Positions 1-8,513 are shown, counted from the first letter of the stretch. The stretch is 31,276 nt of DNA from Bacillota bacterium (GCA_029555925.1 JAKPQU010000200.1:1-31276), one strand, 5' to 3'. The notes: a model not told the origin generated them from the sequence alone. A program made the numbers and translations.

Positions 1-411
1 GAAGAAGAGGTTGAAGAAGAAATCGAAGAAGAAGCCGAAGAAGAGGTTGAAGAAGAAATCGAAGAAGAAGCCGAAGAAGAGGTTGAAGAAGAGGCTGAAG
101 AAGTAGTAGTTGAAGAAGCCGAAGAAGAGGTTGAAGAAGAAGCCGAAGAAGAGGTTGAAGAAGAAACCGAAGAAGAGGTTGAAGAAGAAACCGAAGAAGA
201 GGTTGAAGAAGAAACCGAAGAAGAGGTTGAAGAAGAAACGGAAGAAGAGGATGAAGAAGAAACCGAAGAAGAGGTTGAAGAAGAAATCGAAGAAGAAGCA
301 GAGGAAGAAGAAGTAGTAGTTGAAGAAGCCGAGGAAGAAGAAGTAGTTGAAGAAGCCGAGGAAGAAGAAGTAGTTGAAGAAGCCGAGGAAGAAGAAGTAG
401 TTGAAGAAGAG
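1..411 (+). repeat. In-frame acidic minisatellite (12/24-nt and 27-nt units)
   Basis: Tandem units of the form GAAGAAGAGGTT + GAAGAAGAAACC (24 nt, reading EEEV-EEE[T/A/I]) run from the window edge to about 300. They are followed by four 27- or 30-nt units reading EEEEVVEEA or EEEEVVVEEA to about 411. All lengths are multiples of three, so copy-number change would keep the frame. The strand is almost entirely purine apart from GTT, GCC, ACC and ATC codons. The frame stays open from base 1 into the ATPase that follows, so this is coding repeat, not spacer. Confidence 0.9.
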
Positions 412-1557
412 AAAATTGCAGAAGAATATGCAGAAGCAACCGGAGAAAAATCTGAGGAACTAGAGGAAATAGAAAAAAAGAAGGAAGAGGTTCTTCTTGA
501 ATTACAGAATTTTCTTATTGAATTAATAGATAGAAAAGGGTTGTCTCTTACTTTATCAACGGGTTCTCCTGCTGTAATTCGATTAAATAAAGCTTCTATA
601 ATTCAGATTAATTCTAAGATTGTTACTGATGAGAAAAATACGCTACTTCTCAAACAAATTTTACCTGAAGCCTTATTACAGGAATGTTTTCTGACAAACA
701 GAGCTAACACTTTTTTTAATCTGGAAAAAGAAAATATTATTTATAAATTTAATGTTAAAATTTATAAACAAATAAATGGATGGGATTTCATTTTTAAACC
801 TTCAAAAAATCTGATTCCGTCTTTTGAAGAGTTGAATCTACCAACGGCAATAAATTCTCTTATACAGACATATAAACAGGGTTTGATTATAGTTAATGGG
901 CTTAAATATTCAGGTAAATCTACTACGATAGCTTCTATTATACAGTCTATTAATCAGGATAAATATGCCCATATAATAACACTGGAAGATAACTTTGATT
1001 ATGTCTATACACCTCAAAAATGTTTAATCAGACAGCGTCTGAAGGACTGCGATTTTAAGAATATTGCAGAAGCACTTTCATCGACATTAAAAGAGGATAT
1101 AGATGTAATATTTATTTATGAAATTAATAAACCGGATCTGCTTAAACAGGCCTTGATAGCAGCAGAAAAAGGAGTCCTGATAATAGCATGTATGAATACA
1201 GGCGATACCATACAGGCTATAGAAGAATTAATAGGAGGAATTATACCGGCATCGGAAAAGGAATATATGAGTGATTTACTTGCAACAAATTTAAAAGCCA
1301 TTATATCTCAAAAATTACTTCCAAATATTGAAGAAAATGGACTTATTCCGGCTGTAGAAGTATTTATAGAAACATCGAATTTACCACAGCTAATAAAAGA
1401 AGGAAAAACAGATATAGTTGGTTCTATTATAAATGAAAATAGAGAGATTGGCATGCAAAGTTTTGATAATTCAATCATAAATCTGCTAAAGGAAGGAAAA
1501 ATTTCTACTGAAGTAGCCTTAAATTCATTGAAAGATAAAAGTATACTGGAAAATTGA
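1..1557 (+). CDS. PilT-type ATPase with long Glu-rich N-terminal repeat (5' end outside window)
   Basis: Frame 1 is open from base 1 to the TGA at 1555, giving 518 visible residues. Residues 1-137 are acidic repeat, 138-160 a charged linker. From about 161 (LLELQNFLIELIDRKGLSL) the PilT N-terminal PAS-like domain begins, so a TTG at 541 would cut into the domain and is not the start. The RecA-like core shows Walker A GLKYSGKS (300-307), an Asp box TLEDNF (327-332) and a Walker B region DIDVIFIYE (366-374). The usual His box (TLHT in PilT) reads CMNT at 397-400, so the histidine is gone, and the Gly before the catalytic Glu is Tyr. The C-terminal GMQSFDNSI helix motif is kept. PilT proteins are cytoplasmic hexamers that retract type IV pili; this one is divergent and its activity is uncertain. 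It is followed after 34 nt by a paralogue. Confidence 0.85.
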   Translation, partial: EEEVEEEIEEEAEEEVEEEIEEEAEEEVEEEAEEVVVEEAEEEVEEEAEEEVEEETEEEVEEETEEEVEEETEEEVEEETEEEDEEETEEEVEEEIEEEAEEEEVVVEEAEEEEVVEEAEEEEVVEEAEEEEVVEEEKIAEEYAEATGEKSEELEEIEKKKEEVLLELQNFLIELIDRKGLSLTLSTGSPAVIRLNKASIIQINSKIVTDEKNTLLLKQILPEALLQECFLTNRANTFFNLEKENIIYKFNVKIYKQINGWDFIFKPSKNLIPSFEELNLPTAINSLIQTYKQGLIIVNGLKYSGKSTTIASIIQSINQDKYAHIITLEDNFDYVYTPQKCLIRQRLKDCDFKNIAEALSSTLKEDIDVIFIYEINKPDLLKQALIAAEKGVLIIACMNTGDTIQAIEELIGGIIPASEKEYMSDLLATNLKAIISQKLLPNIEENGLIPAVEVFIETSNLPQLIKEGKTDIVGSIINENREIGMQSFDNSIINLLKEGKISTEVALNSLKDKSILEN

Positions 1558-1591
1558 AGCGGAAATTGTATGAGGAAGGAGTAAATAAAAC

Positions 1592-2806
1592 GTGCTTGGA
1601 CGTATCTGGAAAAGAGGTAAAAAAGAGACAAAAGTCCTGGAAGAAGAAGAAATTATAACTACTCTGGAAGAAGAACAGGTAGCAAAAGCGAAAAAAACAA
1701 AAGTAGGGAAATTTCAAATTATTGAAACAAAATTGAAATATAAATATGATATAAAAAGTTTATTTGAGATAATGATGGATTTAACTCCACCTGTAGTGAA
1801 CCTGCATATATCACCGGGTTTCCCGCCTTATTTTAGATATAATGGTGAACTTTTGGTAACAGATTTACCACCTCTCACTGTAGAAGAATCTGCAAAACTT
1901 TTATATCAATACTGTCCATCAGACAAAATTCATGAATTCGAAAAAAACTATTGTGTAGAATTTTGTAATGAAGTACCTGGATTGAGTAAATTCAGAGCTA
2001 ACTTAAGAAAAGAAAACAGAGGTATTGGAGGTGTATTTAAAAGGTTACCGTCAAAAAGTTTTTCTATAGATCAATTAAATCTTCCAAAAATATATAAAGA
2101 TATAGCTAAAAATGAACAGGGTCTGATTGTAATATCCGGTCCACCGAACAGTGGGAAAACAACTACAGTAGGTGCTCTGGTTAAATTTATAAGTAATACA
2201 AGAACATGTAAAATACTCGTTTTGGAGAAGGTTATCGAAGCTATACACCCTACAAAGAAAGGCATCGTTATTCATAAAGAAATAGGGAAAGATGTACCTT
2301 CCTGTAAACACGGTATAGAACAGGCATTTTTAGAAGATGTAGATGTTATAGTAACCGGTGAAATAGAAGACAGAGAGAGTATAGAGCTTTTATTAAAAGC
2401 TGCCAGGGCCGGTATGCTTGTGATAACAGAATTTTATCCCAAAGGTACTGTAAAAACCCTGGAACGAATTATAAGCCTTTTCCCGGAATCAGAACATAAC
2501 AACATATGTCAGCAACTATCTAAATCGTTGCTGGCAGTGACCTCTCAATGTATAGTACATAAAAAATCATCACAAGGTAAGACTCTGGTTTCAGAGATAC
2601 TTCTGGCCAATACTGAAGTCAGAATTTCAATCAAGGAAGGAAACTTTTCACAAATACCAATGATTATTGAAAGAAGCAGGTCTGAAGGAATGCAATCCCT
2701 GGATGATGAGTTAGAAAATCTATTGAAAGAGAACAAAATTTCCTATGATATGGTAAAAAACTATTGCATTTCTCCGGAAAGATTTATCAGCCAGGAAGAA
2801 AAATAG
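1592..2806 (+). CDS. PilT-like retraction ATPase, second tandem paralogue
   Basis: 404 residues from a GTG at 1592, preceded by GGAAGGAG 10 nt upstream. A basic/acidic tail (residues 1-50, with VLEEEEIITTLEEEQ) precedes the PilT N-terminal domain (about 53-155). The ATPase core has Walker A GPPNSGKT (183-190) and Walker B DVDVIVTGE (249-257, catalytic Glu257). The Asp box reads LEKVIEA (211-217), with Lys where PilT has Asp, and the His box region reads ITEFYPKG with no histidine. The C-terminal GMQSLDDELENLL motif is present. Family knowledge places such proteins in type IV pilus retraction or gliding. Here two degenerate PilT paralogues form one operon with no other pilus gene in view, so a regulatory role or mixed hexamer is possible. 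Fold assignment is sure; function is not. Confidence 0.88.
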   Translation: MLGRIWKRGKKETKVLEEEEIITTLEEEQVAKAKKTKVGKFQIIETKLKYKYDIKSLFEIMMDLTPPVVNLHISPGFPPYFRYNGELLVTDLPPLTVEESAKLLYQYCPSDKIHEFEKNYCVEFCNEVPGLSKFRANLRKENRGIGGVFKRLPSKSFSIDQLNLPKIYKDIAKNEQGLIVISGPPNSGKTTTVGALVKFISNTRTCKILVLEKVIEAIHPTKKGIVIHKEIGKDVPSCKHGIEQAFLEDVDVIVTGEIEDRESIELLLKAARAGMLVITEFYPKGTVKTLERIISLFPESEHNNICQQLSKSLLAVTSQCIVHKKSSQGKTLVSEILLANTEVRISIKEGNFSQIPMIIERSRSEGMQSLDDELENLLKENKISYDMVKNYCISPERFISQEEK

Positions 2807-2817
2807 ATAAGAGCCTA

Positions 2818-2867
2818 TTATAAGCGTTCAGCATTTATAATTTTAATATTATGCTGAACGCTTATAA
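2818..2867. terminator. Bidirectional hairpin between convergent PilT-like operon and rny
   Basis: A perfect 17-bp stem: 2818-2834 (TTATAAGCGTTCAGCAT) pairs with 2851-2867, leaving a 16-nt AT-rich loop. It lies 11 nt after the plus-strand stop and abuts the rny stop at 2869, so it can serve both convergent units. The outer A/T pairs supply short U-rich ends on both strands, although no long T tract follows. Confidence 0.8.
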
Positions 2868-2868
2868 A

Positions 2869-4404
2869 CTATTTAGCATATTCGATTGCTCTGATTTCCC
2901 GTATAACAGTAACTTTTATCTGTCCGGGATATTCTAATTCTTTTTCTATTTTCTTAACGACATTCTTTGCCAGCTTGGATGCTGTGTAATCATCAACATC
3001 TTCCGGCTTAACAATAATTCTGATTTCTCTACCGGCCTGAATGGCATAGGATTTATTTACTCCTACAAAAGAATCTGCTATCTTTTCCAGTTTTTCCAGA
3101 CGCTTTAAGTAACTCTCTAATGTTTCTCTTCTTGCTCCCGGTCTAGCTGCAGAAATAGCATCACATGATTGTATGAGTACAGCTTCTACTGTATTCTGTT
3201 CAATATCTTCATGATGGGCTGCAACTGCATGGATCACAGCAGGAGATTCTTTATATCTCTCCAGTATTTCTGAACCTATAACGGCATGAGGCCCCTCTAC
3301 TGACTGATCTACTGCTTTCCCTATATCATGTAACAACCCTGCTCTTTTAGCTATATTTACGTCTGCTTTCAGTTCAGCCGCTATAGCCCCTGCCAGATAT
3401 GCTACTTCAATGGAATGATGCAGTATATTTTGTCCGTAACTGGTTCTGAACTTTAACTTTCCAAGTAAATTGATAAGTTCTGGATGCAATCCACTGACAC
3501 CTGCTGCGAATGAAGCCTGTTCTCCTTCTTCCCTTATCCTTACTTCCATATCCTTGGTTGCTTTATTGAACATTTCTTCTATTCTTGCCGGGTGTATTCT
3601 ACCATCAACAATAAGCTTTTCCAGAGTAAGCTTTGCAATTTCCCTTCTTATAGGATTAAAGCCAGATAATATAACTGCTTCCGGTGTATCATCTATTATT
3701 AAATCAATACCGGTAAGGGTTTCCAGCATCCTTATATTTCTACCTTCTCTACCTATAATTCTTCCCTTCATTTCATCATTCGGCAGATGTACTACTGAAA
3801 CAGTTGATTCTCCTACCTGGTCTACCGCACATTTCTGAATAGCCAGAGTTATTACCTTTCGTGCTTCCTTTTCAGCCTGAGTTTTAGTTTCTTCTATAAC
3901 TTTTTTAACTGAAAGGGCAGCATCCTGCTTGCTCTCTTCTTCTATTTCCTTCATAAGAAGATCTTTGGCTTCTTTAGTAGTCAAATCAGATATCTGTTCT
4001 AATTTCGAGCGTTGTTGAGAATTAAGCTGCTGGAGTCTTTCTTTCAGGCGAACTGCTTCCCTCTCCCTGAGATTAAGTTTCTTCTCTCTTTTCTCCAGTT
4101 CTTCGATTTTTTTATCAATAGTCTCTTCTTTACGAATTAATCTCTGTTCAGCTTTCTGCAATTCTCTTCTTCTCGATTGACTCTCCTTTTCTGCCTCACT
4201 TCTGATTCTATGGGCTTCATCCCTGGCTTCCAGAAGGATTTCTTTCTTTCTGGCTTCAGCTTCTTTATGAGATTCCCTTTTGATAGCTTCCCTCTCTTCA
4301 TTTTCAAGTTTCTTTCTATCTCTGGAACCCACCTGAGGATAAAAATATACTATTAGCCCGCCTGCTAATAATGATATGATTATAGCAATTATAACATTTA
4401 TTAT
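2869..4404 (-). CDS. rny: Ribonuclease Y
   Basis: Membrane-anchored endoribonuclease that starts mRNA decay. The frame shows a transmembrane segment ([16 protein letters not shown] then LIVYFYPQ, bases 4404-4333), a long charged coiled coil (about 160 residues), a KH domain with GRIIGREG, and an HD domain with [12 protein letters not shown] at 4332 would give 487 residues but deletes the membrane anchor; reading from an ATA at 4404 gives 511, the usual RNase Y length of about 510-520. No ATG/GTG/TTG is in frame between the upstream TAA (4425-4423) and that GTG. Either a rare start (ATA 4404/4401/4392, ATT 4389) is used or one base is missing after an ATG at 4397. It lies downstream of recA, a neighbourhood seen in other phyla, but has its own promoter. 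Identity is certain; the start is not. Confidence 0.93.
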   Translation of the reverse strand: MINVIIAIIISLLAGGLIVYFYPQVGSRDRKKLENEEREAIKRESHKEAEARKKEILLEARDEAHRIRSEAEKESQSRRRELQKAEQRLIRKEETIDKKIEELEKREKKLNLREREAVRLKERLQQLNSQQRSKLEQISDLTTKEAKDLLMKEIEEESKQDAALSVKKVIEETKTQAEKEARKVITLAIQKCAVDQVGESTVSVVHLPNDEMKGRIIGREGRNIRMLETLTGIDLIIDDTPEAVILSGFNPIRREIAKLTLEKLIVDGRIHPARIEEMFNKATKDMEVRIREEGEQASFAAGVSGLHPELINLLGKLKFRTSYGQNILHHSIEVAYLAGAIAAELKADVNIAKRAGLLHDIGKAVDQSVEGPHAVIGSEILERYKESPAVIHAVAAHHEDIEQNTVEAVLIQSCDAISAARPGARRETLESYLKRLEKLEKIADSFVGVNKSYAIQAGREIRIIVKPEDVDDYTASKLAKNVVKKIEKELEYPGQIKVTVIREIRAIEYAK

Positions 4405-4411
4405 CGCTGGG

Positions 4412-4449
4412 CACCTGATTAATTAATTAATTCAGGTGTACACCTCCTT
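4412..4449 (-). promoter_or_regulatory. rny leader: Shine-Dalgarno motif followed by hairpin
   Basis: On the minus strand a perfect SD motif AAGGAGGTGT (4449-4440) is followed at once by CACCTGA (4438-4432), a 13-nt ATTAATTA-type loop and TCAGGTG (4418-4412), a 7-bp stem. The first plausible rny start lies 7 nt after the stem. The ACACCT part can alternatively pair with the SD itself (palindrome 4434-4445). In-frame stops separate the SD from rny, so it can act only if the stem bridges the gap or if it serves a minimal ORF. Confidence 0.5.
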
Positions 4450-4498
4450 ATTATAAAAATTAAACCTTTTATTTAAGTAAACAACTTTTAAGTAAATA

Positions 4499-4527
4499 AT
4501 TTTATCACGATTAATATTTTTTGTAAA
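4499..4527 (-). promoter_or_regulatory. sigma70-type promoter of rny
   Basis: Reading the minus strand, -35 TTTACA (4527-4522), a 17-nt spacer and -10 TAAAAT (4504-4499), with a TG extension (TGATAAAAT). Predicted start near 4492, giving a leader of about 90 nt. It lies between the recA stop and rny, so rny need not depend on recA transcription. Confidence 0.65.
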
Positions 4528-4565
4528 GACTTTATTGAATCTGTGAGATATTTCACTTACTTTTT

Positions 4566-5591
4566 TTATTCTTCATCTATCGTATCGGATTTCCTTTTAC
4601 CTGGGAACAGACTAAGCTTTTCTCTGATTCTTTTTTCAATTTCTTCAAAAACATCCGGATGTTCTACAAGATAAATCTTTACATTTTCTTTACCCTGTCC
4701 TATTTTCTGTTCTTTATAGGTATACCATGCACCACTTTTTTCTATTATCCCCTGTTCAACACCTATGTCTACAACTTCACCCTCTTTTGATATACCTTCT
4801 CCGAACATCATATCCAGCACTACTTCCTTAAAAGGTGGAGCAACTTTATTTTTAACAACCTTTATTTTAGTAGAAGAACCTATTATCTCATTACCTTTTT
4901 TTATGGCATCTCCCCTCTTAACCTCAAGACGTACAGAAGAATAAAACTTCATAGCTCTACCGCCCGGAGTCGTTTCCGGATTACCAAAATAAACTCCCAC
5001 TTTCATCCTTATCTGATTGATGAAAATAGCCACAGCTTTTGATTTGCTTACAGCTCCTGTAAGTTTTCTCAGTGCCTGGGACATGAGTCTTGCCTGAAGA
5101 GCCATATGGGGATCCCCCATTTCGCCTTCTATTTCATCTTTGGGAACAAGAGCCGCTATAGAATCAAGGACTATTACATCTATAGCATTACTTCTGATTA
5201 ACATTTCTACTATTTCTAGGGCTTCTTCTCCTGTATTCGGCTGAGATATATAAAGATCATCTGTCTTAACACCAAGTTTTTTACAATATTCAGGGTCAAG
5301 GGCGTGTTCTACATCTATAAAAGCTGCAGTACCTCCTTCTTTCTGAGCCGAAGCTATAATATGTAATGCCATGGTGGTTTTTCCGGAGCCTTCCGGGCCA
5401 TAAATTTCTATTATTCTTCCTCTGGGAACTCCACCTATACCAAGAGCCCGGTCTAAAGCTATTGAACCGGTAGATATACTTTCAACATTAAGAGCTTCAG
5501 TTTTTCCAAGCTGCATTATAGAACCTTTACCAAAACGCTTTTGTATTTGAAGTAATGTTGCGTCAAGAGCTTTTTGTTTTTCTTCTTCCAT
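4566..5591 (-). CDS. recA: Recombinase RecA
   Basis: 341 residues, full length. The protein binds single-stranded DNA and drives homologous strand exchange and the SOS co-protease reaction. Walker A is GPEGSGKT at 65-72; the Walker B stretch [15 protein letters not shown], the L1 region ([20 protein letters not shown]) and the L2 region ([20 protein letters not shown]) are all recognisable. The ATG at 5591 has AGAGGGG about 10 nt upstream. It is the last gene of the run glycosyltransferase-thpR-recA, 42 nt after thpR. I saw no LexA-type operator just upstream. recX is absent. Confidence 0.98.
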   Translation of the reverse strand: MEEEKQKALDATLLQIQKRFGKGSIMQLGKTEALNVESISTGSIALDRALGIGGVPRGRIIEIYGPEGSGKTTMALHIIASAQKEGGTAAFIDVEHALDPEYCKKLGVKTDDLYISQPNTGEEALEIVEMLIRSNAIDVIVLDSIAALVPKDEIEGEMGDPHMALQARLMSQALRKLTGAVSKSKAVAIFINQIRMKVGVYFGNPETTPGGRAMKFYSSVRLEVKRGDAIKKGNEIIGSSTKIKVVKNKVAPPFKEVVLDMMFGEGISKEGEVVDIGVEQGIIEKSGAWYTYKEQKIGQGKENVKIYLVEHPDVFEEIEKRIREKLSLFPGKRKSDTIDEE

Positions 5592-5633
5592 AATATAATC
5601 CCCTCTCTTTAAAATTTATTTTTTAATAAAAGC

Positions 5634-6194
5634 TTATTTTTTTAATAAATATTGTTCTAATATTTCATATACAGGTCCTGTCGGATAAAGCGTGCTTTTC
5701 ATCAGAGCTATATGTTCTATTCTTTGTTTTGCAAAATCTTCTAATTCAATTTTGTTTAAAAATTTTTCAATAGAATAAATTTTTTTGAATTTTTTCACCC
5801 GTCCTAAAGTAATATGACATTTGAAATCCTTACTTTCCTTAGGAAATCCCTGTTTTTCGAGTGCGTTTTCCACTTCCATGTTTAATTTTAATAAATCATC
5901 TTTTCCTTCTGATATACCAAGCCATACTACTCTCGGGTGCTTTATATTCGGGAAACAACCGGGATCTTTTAATTTTAATGAAAAGGGCTGATAATGTATC
6001 TCTCTTAAGGCTTTTTTGATATTTATGATTTTTTCTTCAGGTGTATCTCCAAGAAATTTAAGTGTAACATGTAAATTATGAGCTTCAACCCATTTTACCG
6101 AAAGTTCTTCCCTCTTGAAGTCTTCTAATATAATAGAAAGCTGTTTTTTTAATATGTCATCTAAATTAATAGCGATAAATAAACGATGATTCAT
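5634..6194 (-). CDS. thpR: RNA 2',3'-cyclic phosphodiesterase (2H family, LigT/ThpR)
   Basis: 186 residues. Two HxTL motifs, HVTL at 42-45 and HITL at 127-130, define the 2H phosphoesterase fold, and the opening MNHRLFIAINL is typical of ThpR. The family opens 2',3'-cyclic phosphates on RNA ends and can ligate tRNA halves in vitro; its role in the cell is unclear. A start at the ATG 6194 has an AAGG motif upstream. It sits 15 nt after the glycosyltransferase and 42 nt before recA, so co-transcription with recA is likely. In other bacteria this gene is often found near cinA-recA. Confidence 0.93.
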   Translation of the reverse strand: MNHRLFIAINLDDILKKQLSIILEDFKREELSVKWVEAHNLHVTLKFLGDTPEEKIINIKKALREIHYQPFSLKLKDPGCFPNIKHPRVVWLGISEGKDDLLKLNMEVENALEKQGFPKESKDFKCHITLGRVKKFKKIYSIEKFLNKIELEDFAKQRIEHIALMKSTLYPTGPVYEILEQYLLKK

Positions 6195-6209
6195 AATAGA
6201 TAATACCTT

Positions 6210-7166
6210 CTACTGAATAATGCTGTCACGTTTCACTCTTACAAGGGCTTCCCTGACACCAAAACTATACCAGGACATAGCTACAAGATTTACTACCTGT
6301 TTAAAAAGCCAGTTCATTTTATGATTATACAGGAAATATAATATTTTACCACCTTTTAAAGGGTTTAACCAGTCACATTTATAAAGAATAGAGCCTATAA
6401 AAATAATGAGAGGATTCATTGTAGCAAGTTTAACTTTTAAACATGGATGTTTTAAATAAAACAGTACTCCCATATGCCCTCTTTCAACTTCTTTTTTATA
6501 GATTTTAGCCAGGTCTTCTATAACAAAATTCTTCTGATAATGATAGGTAAAGGCTTTCTCATTTGTTATAGCTTTAGCACCTATCTTTTTTAATCTGACT
6601 CCAAGTTCAAGGTCAAGCCAGCCATAACCGGAAAATTCTTCATCAAACATGCCGGCTTTAAATAAAATTTCCTTTGTCATAGATACATTGCCATTTATAA
6701 AAAATGCCGAAGAATAAAACCTTCCTTCACTGGCAGCTTCCGGATTAATATAATCCGACGTATTTGCATAAGAGCCTCTTATTATATAATTTTTATATTT
6801 CTGATGAAAATTAAAATGCTCTTCTACCAGTCCCGGTGTGGAAATCATATCGTTATCTAAGAAAAGAAGGATCTCCCCTGCGGCATGTTTTATACCAAGG
6901 TTCTCTGCACTGGCCTGCCCTTTTTTATCCTGCCTGAAGTACCTTATAAATAAACTCTGATTAAATTCTTTTATTAATGAAGGTATATCTTCTGTAGAAC
7001 CATCATCAATAACCAGAACCTCAAAATTATCTATGGGAAAAGACTGATTGGAAAGAGATTTTAAACAATAAAAAAGTACGTCTCTTCTGTTAAATGTAGG
7101 AATAATAATACTGAGCTTAACAGAAGCAGAAGAACCTTCCTGTGAGGTAAAATCCTGTTCCTTCAT
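6210..7166 (-). CDS. Family 2 glycosyltransferase
   Basis: 318 residues with a GT-A fold: SIIIPTFNR (nucleotide-sugar binding start, about 19-27), VIDDGS (about 52-57), the metal-binding LFLDND (about 97-102) and GYGWLDLELGVRL near 180-192, matching the region that holds the catalytic base in chain-elongating GT2 enzymes. The last 90 residues contain hydrophobic stretches (MNPLIIFIGSILYK) that may sit against the membrane. The substrate cannot be read from the sequence; a role in polysaccharide or LPS sugar synthesis is an inference. The ATG at 7166 has no clear Shine-Dalgarno. It is first in the thpR-recA run. Confidence 0.85.
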   Translation of the reverse strand: MKEQDFTSQEGSSASVKLSIIIPTFNRRDVLFYCLKSLSNQSFPIDNFEVLVIDDGSTEDIPSLIKEFNQSLFIRYFRQDKKGQASAENLGIKHAAGEILLFLDNDMISTPGLVEEHFNFHQKYKNYIIRGSYANTSDYINPEAASEGRFYSSAFFINGNVSMTKEILFKAGMFDEEFSGYGWLDLELGVRLKKIGAKAITNEKAFTYHYQKNFVIEDLAKIYKKEVERGHMGVLFYLKHPCLKVKLATMNPLIIFIGSILYKCDWLNPLKGGKILYFLYNHKMNWLFKQVVNLVAMSWYSFGVREALVRVKRDSIIQ

Positions 7167-7277
7167 AAATTAATCATATAAATAGAAAAAAACTGATATT
7201 TATAATCAGATTACTCGGTCGGGTTTTCACTGGTTTATTATATCTTTGTAAGAACCAGAATAAAATTTTCACTTTAT

Positions 7278-7301
7278 AAGGGCGTTTAAACAAACGCCCT
7301 T
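7278..7301. terminator. Hairpin in the acpP / glycosyltransferase gap
   Basis: Perfect 10-bp stem AAGGGCGTTT (7278-7287) with AAACGCCCTT (7292-7301) and a 4-nt loop. It is the second hairpin after acpP on the minus strand. The remaining gap 7167-7277 shows no gene, only an AT-rich stretch with a TATAAT-like sequence that may start the glycosyltransferase unit. Confidence 0.6.
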
Positions 7302-7330
7302 CAGATCAGATACTTCTTTTCCGCAATAAT

Positions 7331-7357
7331 CTCCCCCTAAAAATTTTATAGAGGGAG
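7331..7357. terminator. Probable terminator of the fab operon after acpP
   Basis: CTCCCCCTA (7331-7339) pairs with TAGAGGGAG (7349-7357) with one mismatch, around an AAAATTTT-rich loop. It lies 38 nt beyond the acpP stop and is the last structure of the fab transcript apart from the hairpin at 7278. Confidence 0.5.
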
Positions 7358-7394
7358 AATTCTGCGTTACACGGATATTAAATATTGATTAAAA

Positions 7395-7640
7395 TTATGC
7401 TCCTAAATGTTCTTCTATGTACTTGATTGCTTCTTGAACATTTGTAATTTTTTCAGCTTCTTCATCAGGAATTTCTATATCAAATTCCTCTTCCAATGCC
7501 ATTACTAATTCAACATTATCAAGTGAATCTGCACCTAAATCATCTGTAAAAGATGCCTTTAAGGTAACTTCTTCTTCATCCACTCCCAGTTGTTCAACAA
7601 TAATTGCCTTGACTTTCTCGGCAATTTCATCATAAGTCAT
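7395..7640 (-). CDS. acpP: Acyl carrier protein
   Basis: 81 residues, strongly acidic, with the phosphopantetheine site [18 protein letters not shown]; Ser39 carries the prosthetic group. It carries acyl chains through fatty acid synthesis in the cytoplasm. The ATG at 7640 follows AAGGAGGAAA with ideal spacing. It is the last gene of the fab operon; fabF, which often follows acpP, is not here, and hairpins follow instead. Confidence 0.98.
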   Translation of the reverse strand: MTYDEIAEKVKAIIVEQLGVDEEEVTLKASFTDDLGADSLDNVELVMALEEEFDIEIPDEEAEKITNVQEAIKYIEEHLGA

Positions 7641-7727
7641 AGTATTTTCCTCCTTAATAATCTTTTGCTTAATGAAAATTCATTTAGCAGATTTTATATC
7701 CTGTAAGCCATAATGTCAAGTACTAAA

Positions 7728-8465
7728 TTACATGGCTATACCACCGTCAACATTAATTACCTGACCGGTAATATAACCGGCCTTATCAGAGCAAAGGAAA
7801 ACCACCAGTGGAGCTATATCTTCAGGTGTTCCCAGGCGCTTCATAGGAATTGAAGCAAATAATTTCTCTTTTGCTTCATCTGATAATTTATCTGTCATTG
7901 GAGTCTGAATAAAACCGGGAGCAATAACATTAACAGTAACACCTCTTGTAGCCAGTTCTCTAGCAACTGTCTTGGAGAAACCTATAATACCGGATTTGGA
8001 AGCAGCATAATTTGCCTGTCCTTCATTTCCGATAAGTCCTACTATAGAGGCAATATTTATTATTCTGCCATAACGCTGTTTCATCATAGATTTAGAAACA
8101 GCCTGAGTACAGTTGAATATACTTTTTAAATTAACCGATAAAACATCATCCCACTCAGATTCTTTCATCCTGACGATAAGATTATCTCTCGTAATACCGG
8201 CATTATTGATAAGAATGTCAACAGGACTATTTTTCAATATTGCTTTTATCATGTTGCCAGTTTCTTCAAAATTCGCGACATTACATTGAAAACTTTCTGC
8301 TTCTCCTCCGGCAGCTTTTATTTCTTCTGCCACTGATTTTGCATTTTCTTCTATATAATCATTTACTATAACTCTGGCTCCTTCTGCTGCCAGAGCCAAG
8401 GAAATAACTCTGCCAATTCCTCTTCCCGCACCTGTTACAAGTGCTACTTTTCCTTTTAATAACAT
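7728..8465 (-). CDS. fabG: 3-oxoacyl-[ACP] reductase
   Basis: 245 residues, classical short-chain dehydrogenase. The NADPH-binding TGAGRGIG is at 11-18, NNAG at 87-90, and the catalytic tetrad is Asn112, Ser140, Tyr153, Lys157. It reduces 3-ketoacyl-ACP in each elongation cycle. Context (fabD and fabH upstream, acpP downstream) makes FabG the safe call among SDR enzymes. The ATG at 8465 has no Shine-Dalgarno close by; the nearest, AAGGAGG at 8513-8507, is 41 nt upstream and an in-frame TAA lies between. Confidence 0.96.
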   Translation of the reverse strand: MLLKGKVALVTGAGRGIGRVISLALAAEGARVIVNDYIEENAKSVAEEIKAAGGEAESFQCNVANFEETGNMIKAILKNSPVDILINNAGITRDNLIVRMKESEWDDVLSVNLKSIFNCTQAVSKSMMKQRYGRIINIASIVGLIGNEGQANYAASKSGIIGFSKTVARELATRGVTVNVIAPGFIQTPMTDKLSDEAKEKLFASIPMKRLGTPEDIAPLVVFLCSDKAGYITGQVINVDGGIAM

Positions 8466-8506
8466 TTTTTTATAAACAAGTGTATCTAAAGTACCCTGTT
8501 ACCTGA

Positions 8507-8513
8507 CCTCCTT
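8507..8513 (-). promoter_or_regulatory. Displaced Shine-Dalgarno motif upstream of fabG
   Basis: AAGGAGG on the minus strand, followed by TCAGGTAACAGGGTAC with no ATG, GTG or TTG at usable spacing. It is 41 nt before the fabG ATG. It may be a standby ribosome site or the remnant of a lost start. Confidence 0.35.

Noticed and set aside
110..316. Open frame encoding a Lys-rich KKRLKKKP repeat peptide
   Set aside because: It is the second frame of the GAA/GAG repeat. The first frame continues in phase into the ATPase; the Lys frame has no own gene context.
541..543. TTG as start of the first ATPase
   Set aside because: The frame is open upstream and the PilT N-terminal domain begins about 20 residues before this codon.
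3470..3838. Plus-strand open frame within rny
   Set aside because: Antisense shadow of a highly conserved gene; no ribosome site or homology pattern.
5592..5633. LexA box upstream of recA
   Set aside because: The 42-nt gap holds only the ribosome site and AT-rich bases; no recognisable SOS dyad.
7167..7394. Possible tRNA or small RNA in the longest gaps
   Set aside because: No cloverleaf, T-arm consensus or CCA end could be made; only terminator-like hairpins are visible.
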